Assembly: GCA_014239155.1 (NCBI GenBank)
Contig: JAAZZQ010000067.1
Span: forward strand, 1-45,299
DNA length: 45,299 bases
Reading direction: 5' to 3'
Origin: Lachnospiraceae bacterium
GTDB lineage: Bacteria > Bacillota > Clostridia > Lachnospirales > Lachnospiraceae
Part shown: positions 24,081-32,073 of the stretch, piece by piece
Position numbering within the stretch: the first letter of the stretch is position 1
How the letters are laid out: each line of letters begins with the position of its first letter
Notes under the pieces: generated by a model
The model's database searches: none
What the model saw: only the letters and a program-made list of their open reading frames with translations
Told to the model about the DNA's origin: nothing
Position numbers and translations under genes: made by a program

Positions 24081-26156
24081 ATGGATATTATAACAGAACG
24101 ATATCAGCTTTCCTGCAATCGCATCAGAGAGATTGCCACAACGCAGGAAGTGGATAAGAATTACAAAGAATTTTTTCAGCGGACAGCAAATTTTATTTTG
24201 ACGGTGGTAAATGCATGTGACAACAGAGACAAGATTGTGGGACTTGAGGCGTTGCGCGCAGAGAACAAGGAGCTATATTTAGATATTCTTGAGCCCCAAT
24301 ATGACCACAGTTATGCGAATCCTTCTTTTGCATGTGCGCGGTTTGGACAGGATATGGGTAGACTGTTGTCATTTCTATACACGGAGATGCGCGCAATGAT
24401 ACCATATGCTTTTGAGCAGGATTTTGAACAGATGGTTATTCGTATGGAACTCTTTGTGGAGATTTACTATGCATTTTCGCATACAGAATCAGAGAAAGAG
24501 CTAATGGCATTGTCAGAGGAAGAGGCAATTCCAAAACTAGAGGATATTAAGGATACGCTATATTGGTTTGTGAGTGACTATTCTGAGACTTCCACGGGAC
24601 ATAGGGTGCGCAGTATGGTTGACGCGGATTGTGATTTTGCGGTTCGCATTGTGATGGACAGCGACTTGAGTGATTTAAGATATTTGTATCGCTATGGAGA
24701 GTATATCTCGTCGGATGTGGAGAAGATGGCATTATATTTAAATTCATTGCCAAAGGAGCGCATTCAATTGATGGCAGACACTTACACAGAAGGATATCGT
24801 ATTGGTTTTGTCAAGGCGCATATCAATCTTGACAGGAAAGATACTGTAGATTTGCACTATATGTTAGGATTTGAGCGCGTGGTGCGGGCAGCAATTGCAA
24901 ACTTTGCAAAAATGGGATTAAAACCGACGATATATCGGTGTGAAAACAATATTTTTAACAAGAATGTTGTGCGCAAGAAGGGATATTTTGGGGCAGATGC
25001 AAACAGGCAGTATCTGTATGATCACAAAGATGATATTGCACTCTTTCTTGACAAGAGACTAGTGAACAGAAATCTTGAGGTGTTAAAATTTGCCTATGAG
25101 GCAGTAAAGGAAAAAGCTGCAGTTTATGCTGGCCCAGCAGTTATTGAAGTCTTTGGAGAAACCCCGTTTACACCGGAGTCAAAAAGTGTGGCATGTAGTC
25201 TCAGTGCAGAACAGCAGAAACTTTCGGCAGAGTTAAGAGGGGCGTCGGCAGATATTACGAGCAAGTATATTAACCCATCAGAACGCAGTTTTACGATTAT
25301 AGCGTTTCCAGTTCCCGGTATTGGAGATCATTTTAAAGAGATTTTTGATGAGACAATCCGGCTAAATACATTGGACTACAAAACCTATGAACGCATACAG
25401 GCCAAGATGATTGACACGCTCAACAAGGCAGAATATGTGGAGATTAAGGGCATGAATGGAAACAAAACCAATATTCGCGTATCCCTCTATCCTATTGCGA
25501 ATCCAGAGAAGGAGGCGATATTTGAAAACTGTGTTGCGGATGTCAATATTCCTGTTGGCGAAGTGTTTACATCGCCAGTGCTTGAGGGAACCAATGGAAA
25601 ACTTCATGTCAGCCGTGTATTTTTAAATGAGTTGGAATATCATAATTTAGAAATTGATTTTCAGGATGGTATGATTGTGGATTACACTTGTACAAATTTT
25701 GAGGATGCGGACAAAAATAAAGAGTATGTCAAGGCAAATGTGCTCTTTCATTATGATGCGCTTCCTTTGGGAGAATTTGCAATTGGCACAAATACAACAG
25801 CGTATATGACTGCGAAAAAGTATGATATTGCAAGACTTTTCCCAATACTGATTGCTGAGAAAACTGGACCCCACTTTGCTGTCGGGGATACTTGTTATGC
25901 GAGAAGTGAGGAGGTTCGCGTTTACAATGAAGACGGAAAGGAAGTAGTCGCGAAGGATAATGCAATTTCCAAGTTGCGAAATACTGAGCCGTCAAAGGCA
26001 TATTTTGCATGTCACACAGATATTACAATTCCGTATGATGAGCTGGGAAGTATTATTGCGTATGGAGGCGACGGCACTGCATATCCTATTATTGAGCGCG
26101 GAAGATTTGTGCTGGCGGGCACAGAGGAACTCAATGATGCTTTTGAGATGGCATGA
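24081..26156 (+). CDS. M29-like aminopeptidase with long N-terminal region
   Basis: This 691-residue protein has a C-terminal half like the M29 thermophilic aminopeptidase family: FTIIAFPVPGIGDHF, EVFTSPVLEGTNGKLHV, LGEFAIGTNTTAY, EKTGPHFAVGDTCYAR and YFACHTDITIPYDELGS. The His in GPHFAVG and the His-x-Asp in CHTD fit metal-ligand positions of that family. The first 370 residues or so are extra compared with classical M29 enzymes (about 410 residues) and I recognise no domain there; they are rich in acidic and aromatic residues and look helical. No signal peptide is seen, so it should act on peptides in the cytoplasm. The start is one base after the upstream stop. Confidence 0.78.
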   Translation: MDIITERYQLSCNRIREIATTQEVDKNYKEFFQRTANFILTVVNACDNRDKIVGLEALRAENKELYLDILEPQYDHSYANPSFACARFGQDMGRLLSFLYTEMRAMIPYAFEQDFEQMVIRMELFVEIYYAFSHTESEKELMALSEEEAIPKLEDIKDTLYWFVSDYSETSTGHRVRSMVDADCDFAVRIVMDSDLSDLRYLYRYGEYISSDVEKMALYLNSLPKERIQLMADTYTEGYRIGFVKAHINLDRKDTVDLHYMLGFERVVRAAIANFAKMGLKPTIYRCENNIFNKNVVRKKGYFGADANRQYLYDHKDDIALFLDKRLVNRNLEVLKFAYEAVKEKAAVYAGPAVIEVFGETPFTPESKSVACSLSAEQQKLSAELRGASADITSKYINPSERSFTIIAFPVPGIGDHFKEIFDETIRLNTLDYKTYERIQAKMIDTLNKAEYVEIKGMNGNKTNIRVSLYPIANPEKEAIFENCVADVNIPVGEVFTSPVLEGTNGKLHVSRVFLNELEYHNLEIDFQDGMIVDYTCTNFEDADKNKEYVKANVLFHYDALPLGEFAIGTNTTAYMTAKKYDIARLFPILIAEKTGPHFAVGDTCYARSEEVRVYNEDGKEVVAKDNAISKLRNTEPSKAYFACHTDITIPYDELGSIIAYGGDGTAYPIIERGRFVLAGTEELNDAFEMA

Positions 26157-26169
26157 AAGAAAAAATTTG

Positions 26170-26198
26170 TTGACGTATGAGATGATTGTTTGTAAACT
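26170..26198 (+). promoter_or_regulatory. Promoter of the purine genes
   Basis: TTGACG (26170-26175), a 17-bp spacer and TAAACT (26193-26198) lie about 40 bp upstream of purE. No purine riboswitch fits in the short leader. Confidence 0.5.
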
Positions 26199-26235
26199 AT
26201 AGGAAAAGAAGTAATTTTGGGGTTGGAGGTTTGTT

Positions 26236-26745
26236 ATGGCACAGGTTGGTATTGTGATGGGTTCTGATTCGGATATGCCTGTTATGGCGAAAGCCGCGGA
26301 AATATTGGATAAACTTGGAGTTTCTTACGAGATGAGGATTATTTCAGCACATAGGGAGCCGGATGTATTTTTTTCCTATGCGAAAACTGCGGAGGAGAAG
26401 GGATTTAAGGTAATCATTGCAGGGGCAGGGATGGCGGCACATCTGCCAGGGATGTGTGCGGCAATTTTTCCAATGCCTGTGATTGGTATTCCAATGCATA
26501 CAACTTCGCTTGGAGGACAGGATTCCCTGTATTCTATAGTGCAGATGCCATCAGGAATTCCAGTGGCGACAGTGGCGATTAACGGCGGTGTAAATGCAGG
26601 ACTGTTAGCGGCAAAAATTCTTGCGACATCGGACAGCGCGCTGCTTGCAAAATTGAAGCACTATACTGCGACGCTTGGGGAACAAGTTATGAAGAAGGAT
26701 GCGAGACTTCAAGAGATTGGATATCAAGAGTACATGAAAAAGTAG
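26236..26745 (+). CDS. purE: N5-carboxyaminoimidazole ribonucleotide mutase
   Basis: This 169-residue enzyme rearranges N5-CAIR to CAIR in purine synthesis. The start IVMGSDSDMPVM and the substrate-binding ISAHREPD are class hallmarks, as are GAGMAAHLPGM and the GIPMHT segment. The length is normal for the bacterial octameric enzyme. GGTTGGAGG precedes the ATG. It is the first gene of a purine set, although about 200 bases separate it from purM. I see no gene in that gap. Confidence 0.95.
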   Translation: MAQVGIVMGSDSDMPVMAKAAEILDKLGVSYEMRIISAHREPDVFFSYAKTAEEKGFKVIIAGAGMAAHLPGMCAAIFPMPVIGIPMHTTSLGGQDSLYSIVQMPSGIPVATVAINGGVNAGLLAAKILATSDSALLAKLKHYTATLGEQVMKKDARLQEIGYQEYMKK

Positions 26746-26943
26746 TGGCATTTTATCAGGAAAATAGAAAGTGGCTTTTGCGATCTTTTTGTATTAGATG
26801 TTGGGAAAAGATTTTTACTTATCAGTACACAAATTTATGAGGGGTACATTAATTAAATTTAGGTGTATATGACGGCACATCTGCCGCAAAAGCAGGTGTA
26901 AGGAATATTGTGAGAGGCTTTTATAAAAATAAGGGAGGAAAAT

Positions 26944-27969
26944 ATGGATTACAAGAATGCAGGTGTGGATATTGAGGCTGGATATCAGTCTGTGGAGCTT
27001 ATGAAACAGTATGTGAAGGAGACGATCAGACCAGAGGTGTTGGGTGGCATTGGCGGTTTTTCAGGTGCTTTTTCTATGGAGAAGTTTAAGAAGATGGAAA
27101 AACCGACTTTGGTTTCTGGTACAGATGGAGTTGGAACAAAGATTAAGCTGGCATTTTTGCTGGATAAACATGATACTGTGGGAATTGACTGTGTTGCAAT
27201 GTGTGTCAACGATATTGCTTGCGCGGGCGGTGAACCATTATTTTTCCTTGATTATATTGCATGTGGCAAAAATGAGCCTACAAAGATTGCGACAATTGTA
27301 AAAGGTGTGGCAGAGGGCTGCAAACAGTGCGGGGCAGCGCTGATTGGCGGCGAGACCGCAGAGCACCCCGGACTGATGCCAGAGGAGGAATATGACCTTG
27401 CGGGATTTGCAGTGGGAGTAGTGGATGAGAAAGACCTCATTACAGGTGCAGACCTAAAGGCAGGTGACGTGTTGATTGGAATTGCGTCAAGCGGTGTGCA
27501 CAGCAATGGATTCTCCCTTGTCAGAAAAGTGTTTGATATGACCAGAGAAAGCTTGGATACGTATTATGATGAGTTGGGAAAGACACTTGGAGAGGCGTTG
27601 ATTGAGCCGACAATTATCTATGTAAAAGCATTACAAAATGTAAAGGATGCCGGTGTACAAATTAAGGCGTGCAGTCATATTACAGGCGGTGGATTTTATG
27701 AGAATGTTCCCCGCATGCTTCATGACGGTGTACAGGCTGTGATTAAAAAAGATAGTTATGAAGTTCCAGCAATCTTTAAATTATTGCAGAAAAAAGGTGC
27801 AATAGAAGAGCATGTAATGTATAATACTTACAACATGGGGATTGGCATGATTCTGGCAGTAGATTCCGCGAATGTGGACAGAACTATGGAAGCTATCAAA
27901 GCTTCTGGTGAGACTTGTTATGCGATTGGTGAGATTCAAGACGGTAAAAAGGGAGTAACAATATGCTAA
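26944..27969 (+). CDS. purM: Phosphoribosylformylglycinamidine cyclo-ligase
   Basis: This 341-residue AIR synthetase closes the imidazole ring using ATP. The motifs GGIGGFSGAF, SGTDGVGTKIKLA, DCVAMCVNDI and GGETAEHPG are all characteristic, and the C-terminal part keeps ITGGGFYENVPR. AAGGGAGG precedes the ATG. The last bases overlap the start of purN by 7 bp. Purine genes purC, purF, purL and purH are not in the window. Confidence 0.96.
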   Translation: MDYKNAGVDIEAGYQSVELMKQYVKETIRPEVLGGIGGFSGAFSMEKFKKMEKPTLVSGTDGVGTKIKLAFLLDKHDTVGIDCVAMCVNDIACAGGEPLFFLDYIACGKNEPTKIATIVKGVAEGCKQCGAALIGGETAEHPGLMPEEEYDLAGFAVGVVDEKDLITGADLKAGDVLIGIASSGVHSNGFSLVRKVFDMTRESLDTYYDELGKTLGEALIEPTIIYVKALQNVKDAGVQIKACSHITGGGFYENVPRMLHDGVQAVIKKDSYEVPAIFKLLQKKGAIEEHVMYNTYNMGIGMILAVDSANVDRTMEAIKASGETCYAIGEIQDGKKGVTIC

Positions 27970-28574
27970 GGGTATGTGTGTGTGTTTCTGGAGGTGGAAC
28001 CAATCTTCAAGCGCTTATAGATGCGATTGATTTAGGAACTGTCACAAACACGCAGATTGTAAGGGTGATTAGTAACAATAAGGGTGCATATGCACTGGAA
28101 CGCGCAAAGAAGAAAGAGATTGATGCCATTGCGGTATCGCCGAAGGATTACGAGAACCGAGAACTTTTTAATGAGGCATTTTTACAGAATGTTGATGGAG
28201 CGGAGCCTGATTTGATTGTGCTGGCAGGATTTCTTGTAGTGCTTCCGCCAAAGATGATTCAGAAGTATGAGGGACGTATTATAAATATCCATCCGGCATT
28301 GATTCCGTCATTTTGTGGAAAGGGATACTATGGGCTTCGCGTGCACGAGGCAGCACTTGCACGGGGGGTGAAGATTACAGGGGCAACGGTCCATTATGTG
28401 GATGAGGGGACAGACACAGGACCAATTTTATTGCAGAAGGCAGTTGAAGTTTTGCCAGACGATACGCCTCAAGTACTCCAGCAGCGTGTAATGGAGCAGG
28501 CGGAGTGGGTGATACTGCCACAGGCAGTCGATATGATAGCAAATGGCTATGGAAAGGACATGAGAAGTAGATGA
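27963..28574 (+). CDS. purN: Phosphoribosylglycinamide formyltransferase
   Basis: This 203-residue enzyme transfers a formyl group from formyl-tetrahydrofolate to GAR. VCVSGGGTNLQALIDA begins the protein, and the active site appears as NIHPALIPSF, HEAALARGVKITGATVH and the aspartate of DEGTDTGP. It overlaps purM by 7 bp and purD by 4 bp (ATGA), so the three are tightly coupled in translation. Confidence 0.95.
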   Translation: MLRVCVCVSGGGTNLQALIDAIDLGTVTNTQIVRVISNNKGAYALERAKKKEIDAIAVSPKDYENRELFNEAFLQNVDGAEPDLIVLAGFLVVLPPKMIQKYEGRIINIHPALIPSFCGKGYYGLRVHEAALARGVKITGATVHYVDEGTDTGPILLQKAVEVLPDDTPQVLQQRVMEQAEWVILPQAVDMIANGYGKDMRSR

Positions 28575-29845
28575 AAGTTTTAATCGTAGGAAGTGGCGGG
28601 CGGGAGCATGCAATTGCAGTGAGCGTACAGAAAAGTCCAAAGGTTCATCAAATCTATTGCGCTCCCGGAAATGCGGGTATTGGGCAGATTGCAGAGTGCG
28701 TTCCAATCGGTGCTATGGAATTTGATAAACTTGTGGCATTTGCAAAGGAAAAAGAGATAGAGCTCACAATTATCGGCATGGATGACCCGCTGGTGGGCGG
28801 ATTGACAGATGCGTTTGAAGATGCAGGACTCAGGGTGTTTGGACCAAGGAAAAATGCGGCGATATTGGAGGGTTCAAAGGCATTTTCAAAAGATTTGATG
28901 AAAAAGTATCAGATACCGACAGCGGCGTATGAAACCTTTGATGATGCCAACAAAGCGTTGGCTTATCTTGAGACGGTTAATTTTCCCATTGTGTTAAAGG
29001 CGGATGGTCTGGCGCTCGGAAAAGGTGTGCTGATTTGTCAATCCTTTGAGGAGGCAGAAAAAGGTGTGCGTTCTATTATGTTGGATAAACAGTTTGGCGC
29101 TGCCGGAAATCGCATGGTTATTGAGGAGTTTATGACAGGTCGTGAGGTATCTGTGTTGTCTTATGTAGATGGGAAGACAATTAAAACAATGACTTCAGCG
29201 CAGGACCACAAGAGAGCTCTGGACGGAGATAAGGGATTGAATACAGGTGGTATGGGAACGTTTTCGCCAAGTCCTTTTTATACAGAAGAAATTGATGCAT
29301 TTTGCCAAAAGTATATTTATCAGCCAACGGTCGATGCAATGGCAGCAGAAGGGAGAGAATTTAAAGGGATTATTTTCTTTGGATTAATGCTGACGTCCAA
29401 GGGACCAAAGGTGTTAGAGTATAATGCGCGGTTTGGGGATCCGGAGGCACAAGTGGTACTTCCGCGTATGAAGACAGATATTATAGAAGTTATGGAGGCT
29501 TGTATTGATGGGACATTGGATGCGGTTGATCTTCAATTTGAAGAGAATGCTGCGGTCTGTGTTGTGCTTGCGAGTGACGGATATCCTGTTCACTATGAAA
29601 AGGGCTTGGAGATTAGAGGTCTTGAGCGGTTTGAAGGCAAGGAGGGATATTATTGTTTCCATGCGGGCACAAAGCTTGATGAGTATGGAAAGTTTGTTAC
29701 CAATGGAGGGCGTGTGCTGGGCGTGACAGCCAAGGGAACAGACTTGAAGGAAGCGCGGGCAAATGCTTATGCGGCGACGGCATGGGTTGATTTTGATAAT
29801 AAGTATATGCGCCATGATATTGGGAAAGCGATTGACGAGGCGTAA
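28571..29845 (+). CDS. purD: Phosphoribosylamine-glycine ligase
   Basis: This 424-residue GAR synthetase joins glycine to phosphoribosylamine with ATP. The N-terminal VLIVGSGGREHAIA, the ATP-grasp segments VLKADGLALGKGVLIC, and GGMGTFSPSPFY and YNARFGDPEAQVVLPR, are diagnostic. The start overlaps purN by 4 bp. It ends the purine set. The next gene begins 15 bases later, but I see no functional link. Confidence 0.96.
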   Translation: MKVLIVGSGGREHAIAVSVQKSPKVHQIYCAPGNAGIGQIAECVPIGAMEFDKLVAFAKEKEIELTIIGMDDPLVGGLTDAFEDAGLRVFGPRKNAAILEGSKAFSKDLMKKYQIPTAAYETFDDANKALAYLETVNFPIVLKADGLALGKGVLICQSFEEAEKGVRSIMLDKQFGAAGNRMVIEEFMTGREVSVLSYVDGKTIKTMTSAQDHKRALDGDKGLNTGGMGTFSPSPFYTEEIDAFCQKYIYQPTVDAMAAEGREFKGIIFFGLMLTSKGPKVLEYNARFGDPEAQVVLPRMKTDIIEVMEACIDGTLDAVDLQFEENAAVCVVLASDGYPVHYEKGLEIRGLERFEGKEGYYCFHAGTKLDEYGKFVTNGGRVLGVTAKGTDLKEARANAYAATAWVDFDNKYMRHDIGKAIDEA

Positions 29846-29860
29846 ACGGGGAGTAAAAGG

Positions 29861-31474
29861 ATGAAAGAGAACAAAAGAAACTGGATAAAGCATATATTTG
29901 CGTTGCTGTTATTCTGCATTGTGCTGAATGTTGGAATGATAAGCTTTGCTGACGGGCAGGGAACTGTAAAGGTTAAGAGTGCTGCCATTAGAGCGTCGGC
30001 AGATACAAAAAGTGAGCAGATTGGAAGTGCATCACAGGGAAAAACAGTAGATATTGTTGGACAAACAACAGGAACAGATGGCAAGGTCTGGTATCAGGTT
30101 TATGTGGATGCCAACAAAAAAGGATTTATTAGAGGGGATTTGTTGGATGTAAAAGATGCGTCCGCAATTAATACCATTCAGGGCAGTGCGTCTTCTTCCT
30201 CCGCTTCTAATTCTTCGACGACAGCGACACCGGTTGATGCCAAGAAAGTTACTGTCAAAGATAATGGTAGGCGCATTCGATCAGGAGCTTCCACCAACCA
30301 TGATATTGTGGCAACCGTAAATAAAGGAATGGTATTGACTGTGACTGGTGAGGCGCAGGGAACCGATGGAAAGTGGTATCAGGTGTCCTTTAATCACAAT
30401 GACAAAGAGGTAACTGGGTTTATACGAGCAGATCTTGTGACAACAGAGAATGTACCAGCCGATACAGCAACTTCTAACATTACAGGAGAGCAAAATCCGG
30501 AGGAGGAGACACCGCCAGAGACTCAACCAGTGGAGACACCACCTGTGGAGGAACCACCAGTACAGCCAGAGCCAGCACAGAATACAGTTACCATTATAGA
30601 TACGGAGGAGGAACCGCCTTATATACCACCAGGATTTGAATTGGCATCTCTTAAGATTAGTGAGGATCAGAGTTGCAAAGGATATGCCAATGGAACATTT
30701 ATTATCCTTTATGGACGGAGACAAGACGGCGAGGAAGGTTGGTTTCTCTGTGATAAGCAGGAGGAGGTTTATCAGAGATATGTTTATGCTGCACCGAATG
30801 TAAAAGTGCCTAGCAAACTAGAAAGTGCTGTTGGATTGGTTCCAGTCATTGTATTAATGGTAATTGTTATTATATTGATAGCAGTGATTGGCTTATTACT
30901 ATTGAAATTAAGAGGACAGGGTGGTTCTCGTAGAGGTTATGATGATGACGAAGAAGATGATGAAGAGTATCCAGAGGATGATATTGAAGATCTTGAAGAA
31001 ATAGAAGAGGAAGAAGAGCCAAAACCAGTGCGCCGTCCACAAGGACCGCAGCCAGTACGTCGCCCACAGCCAAGTGCTCCACAAGGACCACAGCCAGTGC
31101 GTCGTCCTCAGGGAAGCGGAGCTTCTCCGGAAACGCAGCCAGTACGTCGTCCTCAGGGAGGGAGTGCTCCACAGGGAGGTCAGCCGCCAAGACGTCCTCA
31201 GACTCAGCAATTGCCAAGACGCCCGCAGGGAGGTGGTATGCCACAAGAACCACAGCCGCCAAGACGTCCTCAGGGAAGTGGTGCTCCACAGGGAGGTCAA
31301 CCACCAAGACGTCCTCAGCCGGGAGCTCCGCAGGGTCAGCCGCCAGTGCGTCGCCCGCAGCCACAAAATGAGCGCGTTCCAAATGAAAGAGTTCCGAGTG
31401 AGCGGGCTCATGGCTATAAGGCAAAGAACCTTCTAGAAGAGGATGAAGATATGGATTTTATGGATATAGAATAG
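29861..31474 (+). CDS. SH3-domain membrane protein with RRPQ-repeat tail
   Basis: This 537-residue protein has an N-terminal signal or anchor helix (about residues 10-30) and two bacterial SH3 domains outside the membrane (about 34-102 and 125-200, each with a GxWYQV-type core). A Pro/Glu-rich linker and a further small domain (about 255-310) follow. A second helix (about 323-350) crosses the membrane. The cytoplasmic part is disordered in composition: a block of about 30 almost purely acidic residues (about 361-388), then nine RRPQ repeats rich in Pro, Gln and Gly. Such SH3 domains often bind cell-wall peptides; a sensor or scaffold between wall and cytoplasm is an inference. GGGGAG and AAAGG precede the ATG. 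It follows purD by 15 bases. Confidence 0.8.
   Translation: MKENKRNWIKHIFALLLFCIVLNVGMISFADGQGTVKVKSAAIRASADTKSEQIGSASQGKTVDIVGQTTGTDGKVWYQVYVDANKKGFIRGDLLDVKDASAINTIQGSASSSSASNSSTTATPVDAKKVTVKDNGRRIRSGASTNHDIVATVNKGMVLTVTGEAQGTDGKWYQVSFNHNDKEVTGFIRADLVTTENVPADTATSNITGEQNPEEETPPETQPVETPPVEEPPVQPEPAQNTVTIIDTEEEPPYIPPGFELASLKISEDQSCKGYANGTFIILYGRRQDGEEGWFLCDKQEEVYQRYVYAAPNVKVPSKLESAVGLVPVIVLMVIVIILIAVIGLLLLKLRGQGGSRRGYDDDEEDDEEYPEDDIEDLEEIEEEEEPKPVRRPQGPQPVRRPQPSAPQGPQPVRRPQGSGASPETQPVRRPQGGSAPQGGQPPRRPQTQQLPRRPQGGGMPQEPQPPRRPQGSGAPQGGQPPRRPQPGAPQGQPPVRRPQPQNERVPNERVPSERAHGYKAKNLLEEDEDMDFMDIE
31025..31360 (+). repeat. Degenerate in-frame repeat coding nine RRPQ units
   Basis: The core P(V/P)RRPQ recurs nine times with variable Gly/Ser/Ala/Gln spacers. 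Codons vary between copies (CGCCGTCCACAA, CGTCGTCCTCAG, AGACGTCCTCAG), so the repeat is old or selected at protein level. Confidence 0.85.
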
Positions 31475-31490
31475 GTATTTCAAGGCGGAG

Positions 31491-31527
31491 GGACTTGTCT
31501 GATTGCAAAGGTCAGGCAGGTTCTTTT
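31491..31527 (+). terminator. Intrinsic terminator after the SH3-domain gene
   Basis: GGACTTGTCTGA (31491-31502) pairs with TCAGGCAGGTTC (31512-31523) over 12 positions, including three G-U pairs, followed by TTTT. It lies between the SH3-domain gene and the GntR gene. Confidence 0.65.
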
Positions 31528-31546
31528 GCGAAAGGGCGTGGAAAGA

Positions 31547-31945
31547 ATGTATATAGAGATTGATTTTAACAGTGATGAGGCCCTTTATCTGCAACTGCGC
31601 AACCAGATTATCATTGGGATAGCCACGTCTCAGTTTCAGGAGGGAGATGCACTTCCTTCGGTAAGACAGCTTGCAGATACCATAGGAATTAATATGCACA
31701 CAGTCAACAAGGCGTATTCTGTTTTGAAGCAGGAAGGCTTTGTGAAGGTGGACAGACGAAAGGGAGCAGTGATTGCAATCGATATTGACAAGATCCAGGC
31801 GAGAGAAGATTTAAAGCGCAATATGCAGGTGCTGTTGGCAAAAAGTAGTTGCAAACGAATATCGAGAGCGGAGGTTCATGCTCTTATTGATGAGATATAC
31901 GAAGGATATGAAACAGACATTTATGTTGGTGGTCAAGAAGATTGA
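31547..31945 (+). CDS. GntR-family regulator, short YtrA-like type
   Basis: This 132-residue protein has an N-terminal winged helix-turn-helix (PLYLQLRNQI-like start, EGDALPSVRQLADTIGINMHTVNKAYSVL) and only a short helical tail of about 55 residues. That length matches the YtrA subfamily, whose members often control ABC transporters. No transporter is adjacent; clpC follows at 128 bases. The ATG at 31547 is chosen over the TTG at 31526, which lies in the terminator region; AAGGG and GGAAAG lie upstream. The target is unknown and may be its own promoter. Confidence 0.85.
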   Translation: MYIEIDFNSDEALYLQLRNQIIIGIATSQFQEGDALPSVRQLADTIGINMHTVNKAYSVLKQEGFVKVDRRKGAVIAIDIDKIQAREDLKRNMQVLLAKSSCKRISRAEVHALIDEIYEGYETDIYVGGQED

Positions 31946-31964
31946 TCAGTCAGCATAAAGTGAT

Positions 31965-32008
31965 GCACATAGCCGCATAAGGAAGTATGCCGTTTTGCGG
32001 CTGATGCA
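31965..32008. other. Hairpin between the GntR gene and clpC
   Basis: GCA...AGCCGCA (31971-31977) pairs with TGCGGCT (31996-32002) and a distal TGC, with a smaller GCATA/TATGC alternative inside. No T run follows, so it is not a clear terminator. TATAAT at 32040-32045 could be a -10 element for clpC, but no good -35 is placed before it. No CtsR box is visible. Confidence 0.3.
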
Positions 32009-32073
32009 ATACTCACGGCGAAATTTTATTTACCATGAGTATAATTAAATAAATATAACATGGAGGCAAAGAA

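Noticed and set aside
26746-26943. Riboswitch or short gene between purE and purM
   Set aside because: No purine-riboswitch core is seen; a frame reading VYDGTSAAKAG has no start codon with a ribosome binding site.
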